DNA of 64,000 nucleotides from Edaphocola flava. GTDB lineage: Bacteria; Bacteroidota; Bacteroidia; Chitinophagales; Chitinophagaceae. Shown here piece after piece: positions 44,042-53,420 of the stretch. Each line of letters begins with the position of its first letter. The stretch's first letter is position 1. The stretch spans positions 1-64,000 of the forward strand of contig NZ_SAIQ01000002.1 in the NCBI RefSeq assembly GCF_004118155.1, read 5' to 3'. A program made the translations under genes and the position numbers. The notes below the pieces were generated by a model. The model was not told the origin of the DNA, did not search any database, and saw nothing but the letters and a program-made list of their open reading frames with translations.

Positions 44042-47000
44042 ATGCACGTAAAACAAAAACGTACCATGCTCATGGCAGGTATTTTGATACTGCTTTCATT
44101 AATCAGTACGCAGAGAAACTATGCCCAGGCACCCACAATCAGTTACCCCACTGCAGCCGAGGACCTTACCCGGGGCTACAGTCAAGGTAATCTTACCGTT
44201 AAAGTTGTATTTAATGGTGCCTGCACCGGTGCTACAACCGTAAAGGTAGCCTTACCAGCATCAGTTACTTATGCAGCAGGTACCGTCATTAAAACAGGAG
44301 GTACTGCAGCAATTGGTATTGCGGAAAGCAATATTTCCGATCTGCGTAATCCGGTCTTCAGCATCAGTGGTATTGCAGCCACCGGTGATTATATAACTTT
44401 TACCATAGCGCGCAGAGCAACCTGTGGCAATCTTGCTACAGCTAAGGATAGTGTGTATGTATTTACAAGTGGTGGTTGTAGCAATGGCAGCGAGCTGGCG
44501 GCTATGGTAAACACTTATAACCTGCTGTCGCCATCGCTGGCACTTACGCCACCGGCAGCGCTTACCAATGCAGTAATCGGTACCACCGCCACCCGCACCA
44601 CCACTATTACTAATGGTGGTAACGGTGCTACCGATACTGTACGGTATTACATGGTATACCCTGGTGGTGGCATGATCAATACCAGCGGTACCAATGCGAT
44701 TACTGCCAATGGCGTATCGTTCACACCCAGCAGTACGAGCGGTGATACGCTGTTTTACAAAATATACGGAGCAACAATATTTGGTGGTGACAGCTGGCTA
44801 AGCAATGGTGAAACCGTAATTATTGCTGAACCCATTAAAGTGGCAAAATGTAATGCTGCTACTGCTTACGGTGCCGGATGGGGCAAAACAAAAGCTTCAC
44901 AATGCCAGATTGCAACCGCCACCAGTGCGGTGACCATGGCCACAGGTGTACCCAACCTAAGCATAGCTACAAGCGATGTTACACTCGTGGGCGCCTGTGC
45001 TACTGCACCAGGTATTTCAAAATCGGTGTTTACCAATAATGGCAACGGCGGCAATGCCGGGGCTATGTACAATGTAATTGCCAACTTTGGTTTTACAGAT
45101 ATTTCCAGTCCGCTGTTTGTTTCCAGCAATGGTGAATTTTTGTCCAATTTTACTTTCGGAGCAGCACCTGGCACAGGCATTCCATTGATTGTGGATACCC
45201 TAGGCACTGCCTACTCTTCTAATGCAAGTGTGCGTGCAAGACTAAGCCAGTTTACCGCCATAACAGGTGGTGACCCTGATGGTGTTGGCGTTGGACTTGA
45301 TGACCTGGATGGCGATGGCCAGTACGATGACCTTGCCCCCGGTAAAAGTTTTACAATATTCTTTAATCGCAATTATAAAACAAGCACCCTTTGCCCAAGG
45401 GCAAATTACAGCCACCAGGTTGGCGCTACCGTTAACTATACGGATATGTGCGGTACATCAGTTACCAGTCTTGTTGGTAATGGCAGCGGTGGCCAGCGTT
45501 CTTTATATACTATACCTAACCGTAACATCAGCACTGTTCCGCAAATTTTTAATGGTGTACCATTTACGGTTACCATCAGCCATTATTCAGCAATGATAAC
45601 GGCGTTAAACCAATCTGTAGACAGTTTAGAATTGACCCTTACGTTGCCAGCGGGGGTTACTTATGTACCCGGTACCTTCTTTTTTAGGGGATTTGCCCGG
45701 GCCGATGCTGCTAATGTTACCGTTTCGGGTTCTACGGTGCAATTCCGTACCAAACTTAATGGAACAAATAACCTGTGGTATCAGGATGATTTTACGTTTG
45801 ATTTAGTGTACAACTGTAGTGGCGGCAGCTCGGTAAGTTTTTCCTGGGAAATGGATTATGTAAACACCCGTAGCTGTGGCGATATTGTAGAGCGGCTGTA
45901 TTGCGGTTCGCAAACAATACCTGCCGTTTGCCCTGCGCCATGCCCCGGTGGGCTGGCCAATATTTTCACCAAGGCCGAACGTACCTCGCTGGGCTTTACC
46001 GATGCCACGCTTGCTACAAGAATAACGCCATCTAGCATACCGGCCTTGCAACTGGCTACCGTATTGCCTTACGATACTGTGGTGGTGACCAACAGTGCAC
46101 AGCAATCGTCTGTAGCGTATAACAATGTGCATTTTAATTTTGAGCTGGATAAAGTAAGCGGGCAAAACACGCTGGTGTTCATCAGCGGCACATACAATCA
46201 TAAAGCGGCGGGCACCGGTACCATTACCAGCGTGGCCATGCCTGCGCCAACCGATCTGAGCACTGCCACGCATACACAGTGGGATTGGAACCTTACCGGC
46301 TTGGGCGGACTGCCCATCACACTCTTTACTGGGGATAGTGTATGGGTATCTGTTACCTACCTCGTTACCAATACAAACAGCGGGCAGTTGTTATATGGCA
46401 CTGTACCCACTTATGCGCCCAATGCCAATTCTTATTTTTATAGTAACGATGCCAGCACTGTAAAGCAATATTGCCTGAACCTGGTACCCCTTATTCGTTT
46501 TATAGGTTTTGCAAACGTAGGAACCTCATACTGGGGAGGAGGAGCGAGTACACTGGTGGGTTGTGGACCAGTATCACCTCGTGCTTCCTACAGCAGTGGA
46601 TATAGTGCAAATTACCGCGTATTCAACAATGAATTCCGCCCTAAGCACCGGGTAGATTCTGTAGTGGTTATATTGCCCACGGGCGTAATTTATGATGCCA
46701 GCGTTAACCCACAGATAAATTATAGTAGATGGGCAGATATATATAATGGGAGTACTGGAACATTTAATATTGCTCCACCAGTAATCAGCGGGCAAAGGCT
46801 CACCTTTATCAACCCAGGCAACTGGCCTTTGAATGACCTTTCTGCTGGAGGAAGTCAGGAAGATAGCCGCATTTTATACAGCCTCAAATCTACCTGCGAA
46901 GCAGGCAGCAGCACCGGCCCATTGCCATTGCTGGTGCAATATTATGGTAAGACTTATTATTACGATAATCCTGGTGTACCTATGACTGTTACTACCAGCT

Positions 47001-49252
47001 ATGGCAACGCAACCACCTTGTTGGCTATTGATGGTAGCAAACGCCCCAGTGTAACAGTACAAAATAATACCGGTGTAGTGCAGGGCATACAATCCCAACA
47101 ATACTGGGATGTGCAGATAAATAACCCCAGCACGCAAACAGCGCCTTATCTCTGGCTGGCACTGGAAAAAGCTGCCGCTAGTGGCATTACTATAGACAGC
47201 GTTGTGCTGAAGCCAAGTAATGTAGTGCTTCCTGTTGCATCTATCTATGGTACCGGCAACAAATGGTATCAGGTAAGCACAGCAGGTTTAACTACCGGAA
47301 GCACACAGCAGGCAAGAATATATTTCAAGTATACCAACTGTACATCAGATAGCATATTGCTGAAAGCAGGATGGAACTGTAGTGGTTATCCTGCGGGAGA
47401 TCCATCTGCCTATGCCTGTACCGCAGCACAAACATGGTTGAACGTTGATCCTCAGCCGAGCCAGATTCAGTTGAGTGTAGCGCGTCAGCCAGGGGCAGGG
47501 AGCACTATTGATCTGTGTACTACAGACAGCACTTTACTGATCGTAAACAGTGCACAGGCGGCTAACCTGGTAAATCCTTATGTAATCTTCTATCCACCAA
47601 CAGGTATAATAATGGCCTCTACCATACAGGTAGAATATCCATTGGGTAGTGGCAACTATCAGCCAGCAGCGATCAGCTCAATTGGTGGTGGCGGCTATAA
47701 GATAGACCTTACTGCTCATACTGCCATCGGCATAAACGGTATACTGGGTACGGCCCTGGCCAATCCCGCTTTTAGCCCGCTGGGTGGTGACAGACAAGCA
47801 AAAATTAAACTGGACTTTACAACGACCTGTGGCTTTACTTCAGGATCATCTTTCTCTTTTAATGCCTATGGCAACCAGCCTTGTGGCTCCGTTGCAACAG
47901 GTAATGGAGTTACGGCTACTACCGCAGCATTAAATATTAATGGCGTTACGGTTTCCGGATCGGCAGGTGTAACCATTGGTTTTGGCAGTGCCACCAGCGC
48001 TTCTTGTGGTACTACCATTCCCGTTTCGCTTACGACGACACCTACCAGTGTCGGCACCGCAGCCGGTGATACAATGATGTACACCCTGCCTGCAGGTATG
48101 AACTATGCGGGTGGACTGACCTCCGGATTTACTGCCGATGTAACTACTGCTGGAGCAACTACTATTGTGAAAGTAGCCATGCCTTTAGGCGTAGCCGCCA
48201 GCACACCGATTAATTATAGCTTTAATGTGGTACCCGGTGGTGGTGGTGGTTGTGGCAATGTAAACATTACTGGAGCCTACAAGCGCGACATTGCCCCCCT
48301 GAGTTGTAATGGCACCCCTTGTACCGGTAGTAGTGTCGTGATCGCATCAGCAATGTCGCCAGCTATTACCTTGAACAAGCCGAGCCTCAATATAACCGGT
48401 ATGAGTACCGGCACAACAGGCTGGACTACCAGTACCAGTCAGACGATACACCTTACGTATAGTAATACCGGTACACAAGCATCAGTTGCCAATATCGATA
48501 CCGTAGAGTTTTTCTGTGGCAGCAGTACCGTACCATTTGCAAAACGTGCCCTTACCAAAAGTGTAGCTATTGGTGGCAATGATTATGATGATTTTACCCT
48601 TACGGTGCCAACCGGCGGATTCTGCACTACCGGTGCATTAGTAACCGCCAGGATACAAACGACTACTGCAGCGGGTACAGCACAGTGCTTATGTGCACCT
48701 GGTAGTTATACCATGTCTGGCGTACCATTACCGGTTACGTTTATCAGAACAGGAGCTACTGCTGACAATTGTGCTGTAAATCTCAGCTGGGAATACAAGT
48801 CAGACAATAACAGCGTACCGCAATTTGTTATAGAGCGCAGCAGTAACGGACAGGCGTTCAGTAATGTCGCTACACTTCCGGCCACTGCAACCAGCTATAT
48901 AGATGTTGTGCCTTCATCCGGCAAATGGTTCTATCGTATCAAAGCTACAGAAGCAGGCGGTAGTGCAGGTTACAGTCCTGTTATGAGTATAAATGCCGTA
49001 AAATGTACCAGTAACAACATAAGTGTGTACCCTAATCCTGCGAATACTGAAGTGCATGTCGTACTCCAGGGCAATAGTACCAGCAATGTATATGAGTTGC
49101 GTGATGCGCTGGGTCGTGTGCTGCGGAGTGGTAAGCTACAGGCCAATGCCAACAATATGATCAGCCTTCAGGGGATTGTATCGGGTGTGTATATGCTCAG
49201 TATATGGACAGATGGAATCTTGCATACACAACAGGTAAATGTTATTCAATAA
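44042..49252 (+). CDS. Very large secreted beta-rich protein with T9SS sorting domain
   Basis: A 1736-residue protein with a signal peptide (MLMAGILILLSLISTQRNYA, then Q). The N-terminal leader DNA is homologous to the gene before it, while the rest differs. The body has many Thr/Ser/Gly-rich beta units, with DUF11-like patterns of secreted proteins (for example YTMLPAGM-type MYTLPAGMNYAGGLTSGF). A CNA/fibronectin-like unit (FVIERSSNGQAFSNVATLPA) precedes the T9SS domain (ISVYPNPANTEVHVVLQGNS). A role as an adhesin or gliding-type surface fibre is inferred. No catalytic site is seen. Confidence 0.8.
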   Translation: MHVKQKRTMLMAGILILLSLISTQRNYAQAPTISYPTAAEDLTRGYSQGNLTVKVVFNGACTGATTVKVALPASVTYAAGTVIKTGGTAAIGIAESNISDLRNPVFSISGIAATGDYITFTIARRATCGNLATAKDSVYVFTSGGCSNGSELAAMVNTYNLLSPSLALTPPAALTNAVIGTTATRTTTITNGGNGATDTVRYYMVYPGGGMINTSGTNAITANGVSFTPSSTSGDTLFYKIYGATIFGGDSWLSNGETVIIAEPIKVAKCNAATAYGAGWGKTKASQCQIATATSAVTMATGVPNLSIATSDVTLVGACATAPGISKSVFTNNGNGGNAGAMYNVIANFGFTDISSPLFVSSNGEFLSNFTFGAAPGTGIPLIVDTLGTAYSSNASVRARLSQFTAITGGDPDGVGVGLDDLDGDGQYDDLAPGKSFTIFFNRNYKTSTLCPRANYSHQVGATVNYTDMCGTSVTSLVGNGSGGQRSLYTIPNRNISTVPQIFNGVPFTVTISHYSAMITALNQSVDSLELTLTLPAGVTYVPGTFFFRGFARADAANVTVSGSTVQFRTKLNGTNNLWYQDDFTFDLVYNCSGGSSVSFSWEMDYVNTRSCGDIVERLYCGSQTIPAVCPAPCPGGLANIFTKAERTSLGFTDATLATRITPSSIPALQLATVLPYDTVVVTNSAQQSSVAYNNVHFNFELDKVSGQNTLVFISGTYNHKAAGTGTITSVAMPAPTDLSTATHTQWDWNLTGLGGLPITLFTGDSVWVSVTYLVTNTNSGQLLYGTVPTYAPNANSYFYSNDASTVKQYCLNLVPLIRFIGFANVGTSYWGGGASTLVGCGPVSPRASYSSGYSANYRVFNNEFRPKHRVDSVVVILPTGVIYDASVNPQINYSRWADIYNGSTGTFNIAPPVISGQRLTFINPGNWPLNDLSAGGSQEDSRILYSLKSTCEAGSSTGPLPLLVQYYGKTYYYDNPGVPMTVTTSYGNATTLLAIDGSKRPSVTVQNNTGVVQGIQSQQYWDVQINNPSTQTAPYLWLALEKAAASGITIDSVVLKPSNVVLPVASIYGTGNKWYQVSTAGLTTGSTQQARIYFKYTNCTSDSILLKAGWNCSGYPAGDPSAYACTAAQTWLNVDPQPSQIQLSVARQPGAGSTIDLCTTDSTLLIVNSAQAANLVNPYVIFYPPTGIIMASTIQVEYPLGSGNYQPAAISSIGGGGYKIDLTAHTAIGINGILGTALANPAFSPLGGDRQAKIKLDFTTTCGFTSGSSFSFNAYGNQPCGSVATGNGVTATTAALNINGVTVSGSAGVTIGFGSATSASCGTTIPVSLTTTPTSVGTAAGDTMMYTLPAGMNYAGGLTSGFTADVTTAGATTIVKVAMPLGVAASTPINYSFNVVPGGGGGCGNVNITGAYKRDIAPLSCNGTPCTGSSVVIASAMSPAITLNKPSLNITGMSTGTTGWTTSTSQTIHLTYSNTGTQASVANIDTVEFFCGSSTVPFAKRALTKSVAIGGNDYDDFTLTVPTGGFCTTGALVTARIQTTTAAGTAQCLCAPGSYTMSGVPLPVTFIRTGATADNCAVNLSWEYKSDNNSVPQFVIERSSNGQAFSNVATLPATATSYIDVVPSSGKWFYRIKATEAGGSAGYSPVMSINAVKCTSNNISVYPNPANTEVHVVLQGNSTSNVYELRDALGRVLRSGKLQANANNMISLQGIVSGVYMLSIWTDGILHTQQVNVIQ

Positions 49253-49856
49253 TGCTAATAATCTCCCTTCATAACTCTCTTCATTAGCTCTCTCATAAAT
49301 CATGGACTAAGCAGATTTTTGGTTAATCTATGAGGAGAATGGCCGGCTATTTCTATAGCCGGCTTTTTTATGTTGAGCATTAGTTGCAGGTACACTGTTG
49401 CCTTTTCTGGTTCCAAAGTCAACCGAAAATGTTTTCACTGCTGCTTATTTGACGAGGATCAGTGGGATAAATGTTAAAGTATCTTTTTAAATCAGATGTA
49501 TGTTAGTGATTTACATATCTTTGCTGCCAAGATTTTTGTCCCGCTGTTAGTATTTAAGAGTGTTTACAGCATACAAACTAAACAAAAATCTTCGGGCATA
49601 GCCGGCTGGCTATGCCCTTTATATTGCCCCTGTCATAGGACAAGCATTGAGCCTTTATTTAGCAATTATGTTATTTAATTCTCTTATTTGTGTAATTGCA
49701 TTTTGATATAATTGCTGTAAATGTTTGCTGGTATTTATTTTATTGCTCCTTATTAACTTTCGTTAATCTTTAAAAAATAATTATGTTTCGCTTATTTGTG
49801 TGAAATATTGTTCTAATGGGTACCTTTACACCGAAACAATTAACCACTAGCAAATT
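49253..49856. other. Intergenic region with two strong terminators
   Basis: About 600 bp without a gene. Hairpins lie at 49342-49369 (GCCGGCTAT-TTCT-ATAGCCGGC then TTTTTTA) and 49594-49620 (GGGCATAGCC-GGCT-GGCTATGCCC then TTT). The second hairpin lies far from any gene and could end a short untranslated transcript; no conserved RNA family is recognised. Confidence 0.6.
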
Positions 49857-50540
49857 ATGAAACAAAAGTTTATCCTTTTGTCAGCCTTAGCCGGGCTGAC
49901 ATTCTCCGCCGCGCGCGCGCAGGTAGGTATCGGAACCCCAACGCCTAACTCCACTGCCGCATTAGACATTCAATCCACCACAAGAGGTCTGCTTATTCCT
50001 CGTATGACGGCCACACAGCGTACCGCTATTGCTACACCGGCACAGGGACTGATGGTGTATCAGACAGATGCGCCTATTGGTTTATGGACGTACGTTAACT
50101 CTCAATGGCTGCGTATGACCACTACCGCAGATGCAGGCTCCGGCTCTCTGGCAAAAGCTTCAGCAGCCAATACCAGCAGTTCGGTAGTTGCAGTTGTATT
50201 GGGTGGTACGAATGTTCCGCTCCCTGATGCTCAATACCTGAGCGGTATTACGGTTAATGGTAGCAACACTGCCTTTACGGTGTCTGCTGCAGGTGCATAT
50301 CGCATCAGTTATAACGTGTCTACTACGGCCTCATTACTGTTAAGTACACGCGTTACTGTAAATGGTACCGGTATTGCTGCCCTGACAATTTCTCCGACGA
50401 TTTCATTGAACAACTTCCGTTCAGAGGCTATCGTGACGCTTGCTGCAGGAGATGTACTGCAGTTGCAGATGTTCGGCCTGCTGGGTGCGGCCACATTAAG
50501 TGGTGGTGCAAGTAATTATATGACGATTCAGCAACTGTAA
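49857..50540 (+). CDS. Secreted protein with BclA/C1q-like C-terminal domain
   Basis: A 227-residue protein with a signal peptide ([20 protein letters not shown], then AQ). It has a tail-fibre-like segment [20 protein letters not shown] followed by RGLLIPRMT. Residues ~105-227 read [20 protein letters not shown], then [20 protein letters not shown] and ISYNV, very like the C1q-like trimeric domain at the C-terminus of Bacillus BclA. Such domains trimerise and form exosporium or fibre tips. There is no collagen-like repeat here. It precedes a T9SS cargo gene by 48 bp. Likely an extracellular trimeric structural or adhesive protein. Confidence 0.75.
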   Translation: MKQKFILLSALAGLTFSAARAQVGIGTPTPNSTAALDIQSTTRGLLIPRMTATQRTAIATPAQGLMVYQTDAPIGLWTYVNSQWLRMTTTADAGSGSLAKASAANTSSSVVAVVLGGTNVPLPDAQYLSGITVNGSNTAFTVSAAGAYRISYNVSTTASLLLSTRVTVNGTGIAALTISPTISLNNFRSEAIVTLAAGDVLQLQMFGLLGAATLSGGASNYMTIQQL

Positions 50541-50588
50541 TGGTTGCCAGACAGAAAAACTATTTGAAAATCATTAAATAATTACATT

Positions 50589-51581
50589 ATGCACAACAAA
50601 ATATGCGGCCTGTTGCTGGCGGCAGTTTTGCCTGTATCCTTGCATGCACAACTGAGCGTCGAAACTTCGGGTATGACGATATTGAGTGGTACAACCTTAA
50701 GTGCAGATGAACTGGTGTTGGTTCCTTCTTCGGATCTGACCCTTACATCAACTGTACTGACCAGGACAGCCACTCCTGTTGTCGGCACTAGCGGAGCTAC
50801 CAGTATCGGAAGGGTATTTAACTTTTCCAGTCCGGTGGTATATAATGGTAATGCCGGCTTCTTTTATAATATTTCAGAACTGGGTACCAATACAGAAGCC
50901 TTAATGCAGGTGGCATTTACTTCTGCAGCACCCGGCTCTACCTGGACACAATGGACCACTACAACCGGTAGTACGGTTAATATGGGTTCCAGCTTTATCA
51001 GTCAGGACTTTGCAGGAACTACACTGGGTCGTGTGACCAGTACTTCCAGTGCACTGCCATTGCCACTGTATCTGCTTGCATTCAATGCAGAGAAAGGTAA
51101 AGGGCGTACAGCTGTTATCAACTGGACCGTAACCGAAGAAGGTTTTGTGCCGGTATACCAGATAGAGCGCAGTCGCGACGGCCGTACCTTTGAGCCCATC
51201 GGCTCACAGAAAGGTATCGGTAATGGTATGCAACAATATGCATTTACAGATGCCAGCCCGGCAGAAGGTAATAACTACTATCGCCTGCTGCTGACCGACG
51301 AAAATGGTGGCCGTACCTACAGTAATGTATCTGTACTGCAATTTGGCAGAGCTGATGCAGCATCTGTTGCGCCAAACCCTTTCGATCAGTCGTTTGTAGT
51401 GTCAGCTCCTGATGCTTCCCTGGTGGGTACTAAAGCAGTATTGACCGATCTTTCCGGAAAGGTTATACGCCAGGTTACCGTGAGTAGCAATGCAGTTCAG
51501 GTAAATACTACCGGACTGGCTTCCGGCCTGTATATCCTGACATTTGAAAATGGTACTGCAATTAAAATGATCAAAAAATAA
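50589..51581 (+). CDS. Secreted protein with T9SS type A sorting domain
   Basis: A 330-residue protein with a signal peptide (MHNKICGLLLAAVLPVSLHA, then Q). The middle is beta-rich (LPLYLLAFNAEKGKGRTAVI, NWTVTEEGFVPVYQIERS). The C-terminal ~75 residues form a T9SS domain (VAPNPFDQSFVVSAPDAS, then GLASGLYILTFENG). It probably forms an operon with the BclA-like gene 48 bp upstream. A strong terminator follows at 51603. Confidence 0.85.
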   Translation: MHNKICGLLLAAVLPVSLHAQLSVETSGMTILSGTTLSADELVLVPSSDLTLTSTVLTRTATPVVGTSGATSIGRVFNFSSPVVYNGNAGFFYNISELGTNTEALMQVAFTSAAPGSTWTQWTTTTGSTVNMGSSFISQDFAGTTLGRVTSTSSALPLPLYLLAFNAEKGKGRTAVINWTVTEEGFVPVYQIERSRDGRTFEPIGSQKGIGNGMQQYAFTDASPAEGNNYYRLLLTDENGGRTYSNVSVLQFGRADAASVAPNPFDQSFVVSAPDASLVGTKAVLTDLSGKVIRQVTVSSNAVQVNTTGLASGLYILTFENGTAIKMIKK

Positions 51582-51602
51582 AGCCTGTACTTTTTTATCT
51601 TT

Positions 51603-51633
51603 ATGGCACTGCTGAACAGCAGTGCCATTTTTT
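51603..51633 (+). terminator. Rho-independent terminator
   Basis: ATGGCACTGCTG-AA-CAGCAGTGCCAT followed by TTTTTTAT, a perfect 12-bp stem 21 bp after the T9SS cargo gene. Confidence 0.9.
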
Positions 51634-51719
51634 ATGCAGACGGGAATGCAGAAGTCAAAATATTTTTGTTATTCTGAATCTTATCCTATACCTTTGCAAT
51701 CCACTTTTTTATGGTGTGA

Positions 51720-51806
51720 GCCCAGATGGCGGAATTGGTAGACGCGCTAGACTCAAAATCTTGTTTCGGCAACGGAGTGCAGGTTCGATTCCTGTTCTGG
51801 GCACCA
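51720..51806 (+). tRNA. tRNA-Leu (CAA)
   Basis: Acceptor stem GCCCAGA pairs with TCTGGGC; the anticodon loop CTCAAAA gives CAA; a long class II variable arm and GTTCGATTCC T-loop are present. The 3' ACCA is encoded. One mismatch exists in the anticodon stem. Confidence 0.93.
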
Positions 51807-51842
51807 AAAATAGTTTGAAAGAATTATTTTAATCAAAAAAAG

Positions 51843-51917
51843 GGAAGCATAGCTCAGCTGGTTCAGAGCATCTCGTTTACACCGAGAGGGTCCGCGGTTC
51901 GAATCCGTGTGCTTCCA
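51843..51917 (+). tRNA. tRNA-Val (TAC), copy 1
   Basis: Acceptor stem GGAAGCA pairs with TGCTTCC; anticodon stem-loop TCTCG-TTTACAC-CGAGA gives TAC. CCA is not encoded. Identical over 75 bases to three copies at 53041, 53136 and 53229. Confidence 0.95.
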
Positions 51918-51920
51918 CAG

Positions 51921-51951
51921 AAAGGCAGATAGCATTCTATCTGCCTTTTTT
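51921..51951 (+). terminator. Terminator after tRNA-Val copy 1
   Basis: AAAGGCAGATAG-CATT-CTATCTGCCTTT followed by TTTTA, three bases after the tRNA. Confidence 0.9.
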
Positions 51952-52033
51952 TATGTCCGCTATATTCTATAACATGTTGCGCTTGGCACCTGCGTTGCTT
52001 TTTCCTATTTTCGTTTCCTAAACCGGATTATCC

Positions 52034-52948
52034 TTGAAACAGATTTACCTTATCCATGCACATAATCACCTGGAGTACCTTAACTACCTGATCGACTGTT
52101 TGTCCGGTCCGCAGTCAGTGGTGTATGTTAATATTGATAAGAAGTCTGCTATGGACTGTAGTAAGATCAATCCTAAAGCAGTACAGGTTAAACAACGTGT
52201 ATCGATTAACTGGGGCGGCTGGTCTCAATGCGAAGCGACCATAAATTCGCTGAGGCAGATCAAGGCAGAGCAACCACAGTACGGTCATGTTATCTTCCTG
52301 TCCGGACAGGATCTGCCGGTGTACACTACAGCCGAGATTGCACAGCGTCTGCAGGAAGGGCAGCAGTATATAGATTATAGCAGCATTGATGAAGACTGGC
52401 CGGAGGTCAAGAAAAGGGTAGGGCACTTTCACCGTAGTGAACTGACACGCCTGTATATCCGTCGCAAAGGACTTGCCGGTTTTGCGGGTAAGGTATTGTA
52501 TAAAAGCGTTTACTACCTGGTCAATGGTACTTACCGGCTGTTTAAGGGGCGCTGGCGTGTGCTGCCTCTGGGACTTAAGGCCTATGGAGGATCACAATGG
52601 TGGATGCTCGACCAGTCCTGCATTAATTATATACTGGACTATATAGACCAGCATCCTGAACTGATCCGGTTTTTCCGCACCACATTTTGTGCAGATGAAA
52701 TATTTTTTCAAACCGTCATTCTCAACAGTACATTCAGAGACCGCGTAAGTCCGATACTGCGCTATATAGATTGGGCCAACTCTCCGGATGGTAAGAGTCC
52801 TAAAGTACTGGACCTTGAAGACTATGAAGTAATAAAGGCGTCGGGAGCATTGCTTTGCCGCAAAGTAGACCCGGTAAAGAGCCTGGCACTTATTAACCAT
52901 ACTGCATCTGCAAATGGATTGCCCCTATTTAATGCAAATCAGATTTAA
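52034..52948 (+). CDS. Core-2/I-branching-type N-acetylglucosaminyltransferase (GT14-like)
   Basis: A 304-residue protein reading from a TTG start (KQIYLIHAHNHLEYLNYLID). VIFLSGQDLPVY is the DxD-like region of Branch-family enzymes, and YGGSQWWMLDQSCINYILDY with FFRTTFCADEIFFQTVI are other family marks. The family transfers GlcNAc-type sugars to glycans, probably in cell-surface polysaccharide here. It stands alone between two tRNA-Val copies, in the same direction and after a terminator, so it needs its own promoter. No signal peptide; cytoplasmic or membrane-associated. Confidence 0.85.
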   Translation: MKQIYLIHAHNHLEYLNYLIDCLSGPQSVVYVNIDKKSAMDCSKINPKAVQVKQRVSINWGGWSQCEATINSLRQIKAEQPQYGHVIFLSGQDLPVYTTAEIAQRLQEGQQYIDYSSIDEDWPEVKKRVGHFHRSELTRLYIRRKGLAGFAGKVLYKSVYYLVNGTYRLFKGRWRVLPLGLKAYGGSQWWMLDQSCINYILDYIDQHPELIRFFRTTFCADEIFFQTVILNSTFRDRVSPILRYIDWANSPDGKSPKVLDLEDYEVIKASGALLCRKVDPVKSLALINHTASANGLPLFNANQI

Positions 52949-53040
52949 GAATTGTAGTAAAAAATTTGGTTGTTCGGATTTCAGAGTTTACCTTTGCAAT
53001 CCATTAGTGAAAACAGTATGTCACCATACAGTTATTACAA

Positions 53041-53115
53041 GGAAGCATAGCTCAGCTGGTTCAGAGCATCTCGTTTACACCGAGAGGGTCCGCGGTTCGA
53101 ATCCGTGTGCTTCCA
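53041..53115 (+). tRNA. tRNA-Val (TAC), copy 2
   Basis: Same 75-base sequence as copy 1, with TAC anticodon. First of three copies in a row after the glycosyltransferase gene. Confidence 0.95.
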
Positions 53116-53135
53116 CTAAAAGTTCTTTATTTCCC

Positions 53136-53210
53136 GGAAGCATAGCTCAGCTGGTTCAGAGCATCTCGTTTACACCGAGAGGGTCCGCGGTTCGAATCCG
53201 TGTGCTTCCA
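53136..53210 (+). tRNA. tRNA-Val (TAC), copy 3
   Basis: Identical to copy 2, 20 bases downstream of it. Confidence 0.95.
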
Positions 53211-53228
53211 CTACTTTCTTTTATTTCA

Positions 53229-53303
53229 GGAAGCATAGCTCAGCTGGTTCAGAGCATCTCGTTTACACCGAGAGGGTCCGCGGTTCGAATCCGTGTGCTT
53301 CCA
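53229..53303 (+). tRNA. tRNA-Val (TAC), copy 4
   Basis: Identical to copy 3, 18 bases downstream; followed by a terminator at 53314. Confidence 0.95.
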
Positions 53304-53313
53304 CTACATTTTT

Positions 53314-53340
53314 AAACCCTGCATATTGCAGGGTTTTTTT
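53314..53340 (+). terminator. Terminator of the tRNA-Val array
   Basis: AAACCCTGCA-TAT-TGCAGGGTTT followed by TTTT, 10 bases after the last tRNA. Confidence 0.9.
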
Positions 53341-53420
53341 ATGCCTGTATTTTTCCGCATCAGCCGCTTGTGTCCCAGCCGTAAATGCAGTAACTTGGTA
53401 GGCCCAATCAGTAAACCATC

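Noticed and set aside
53041..53303. Regular ~75-bp repeats with ~20-bp gaps, resembling a CRISPR array
   Set aside because: Each repeat folds as tRNA-Val with TAC anticodon; the gaps are tRNA spacers.
52914..53315. 133-residue plus-strand frame across the tRNA-Val array
   Set aside because: It is the chance translation of tRNA repeats (repeating SIAQLVQSISFTPRGSAVR); no start signal or family.
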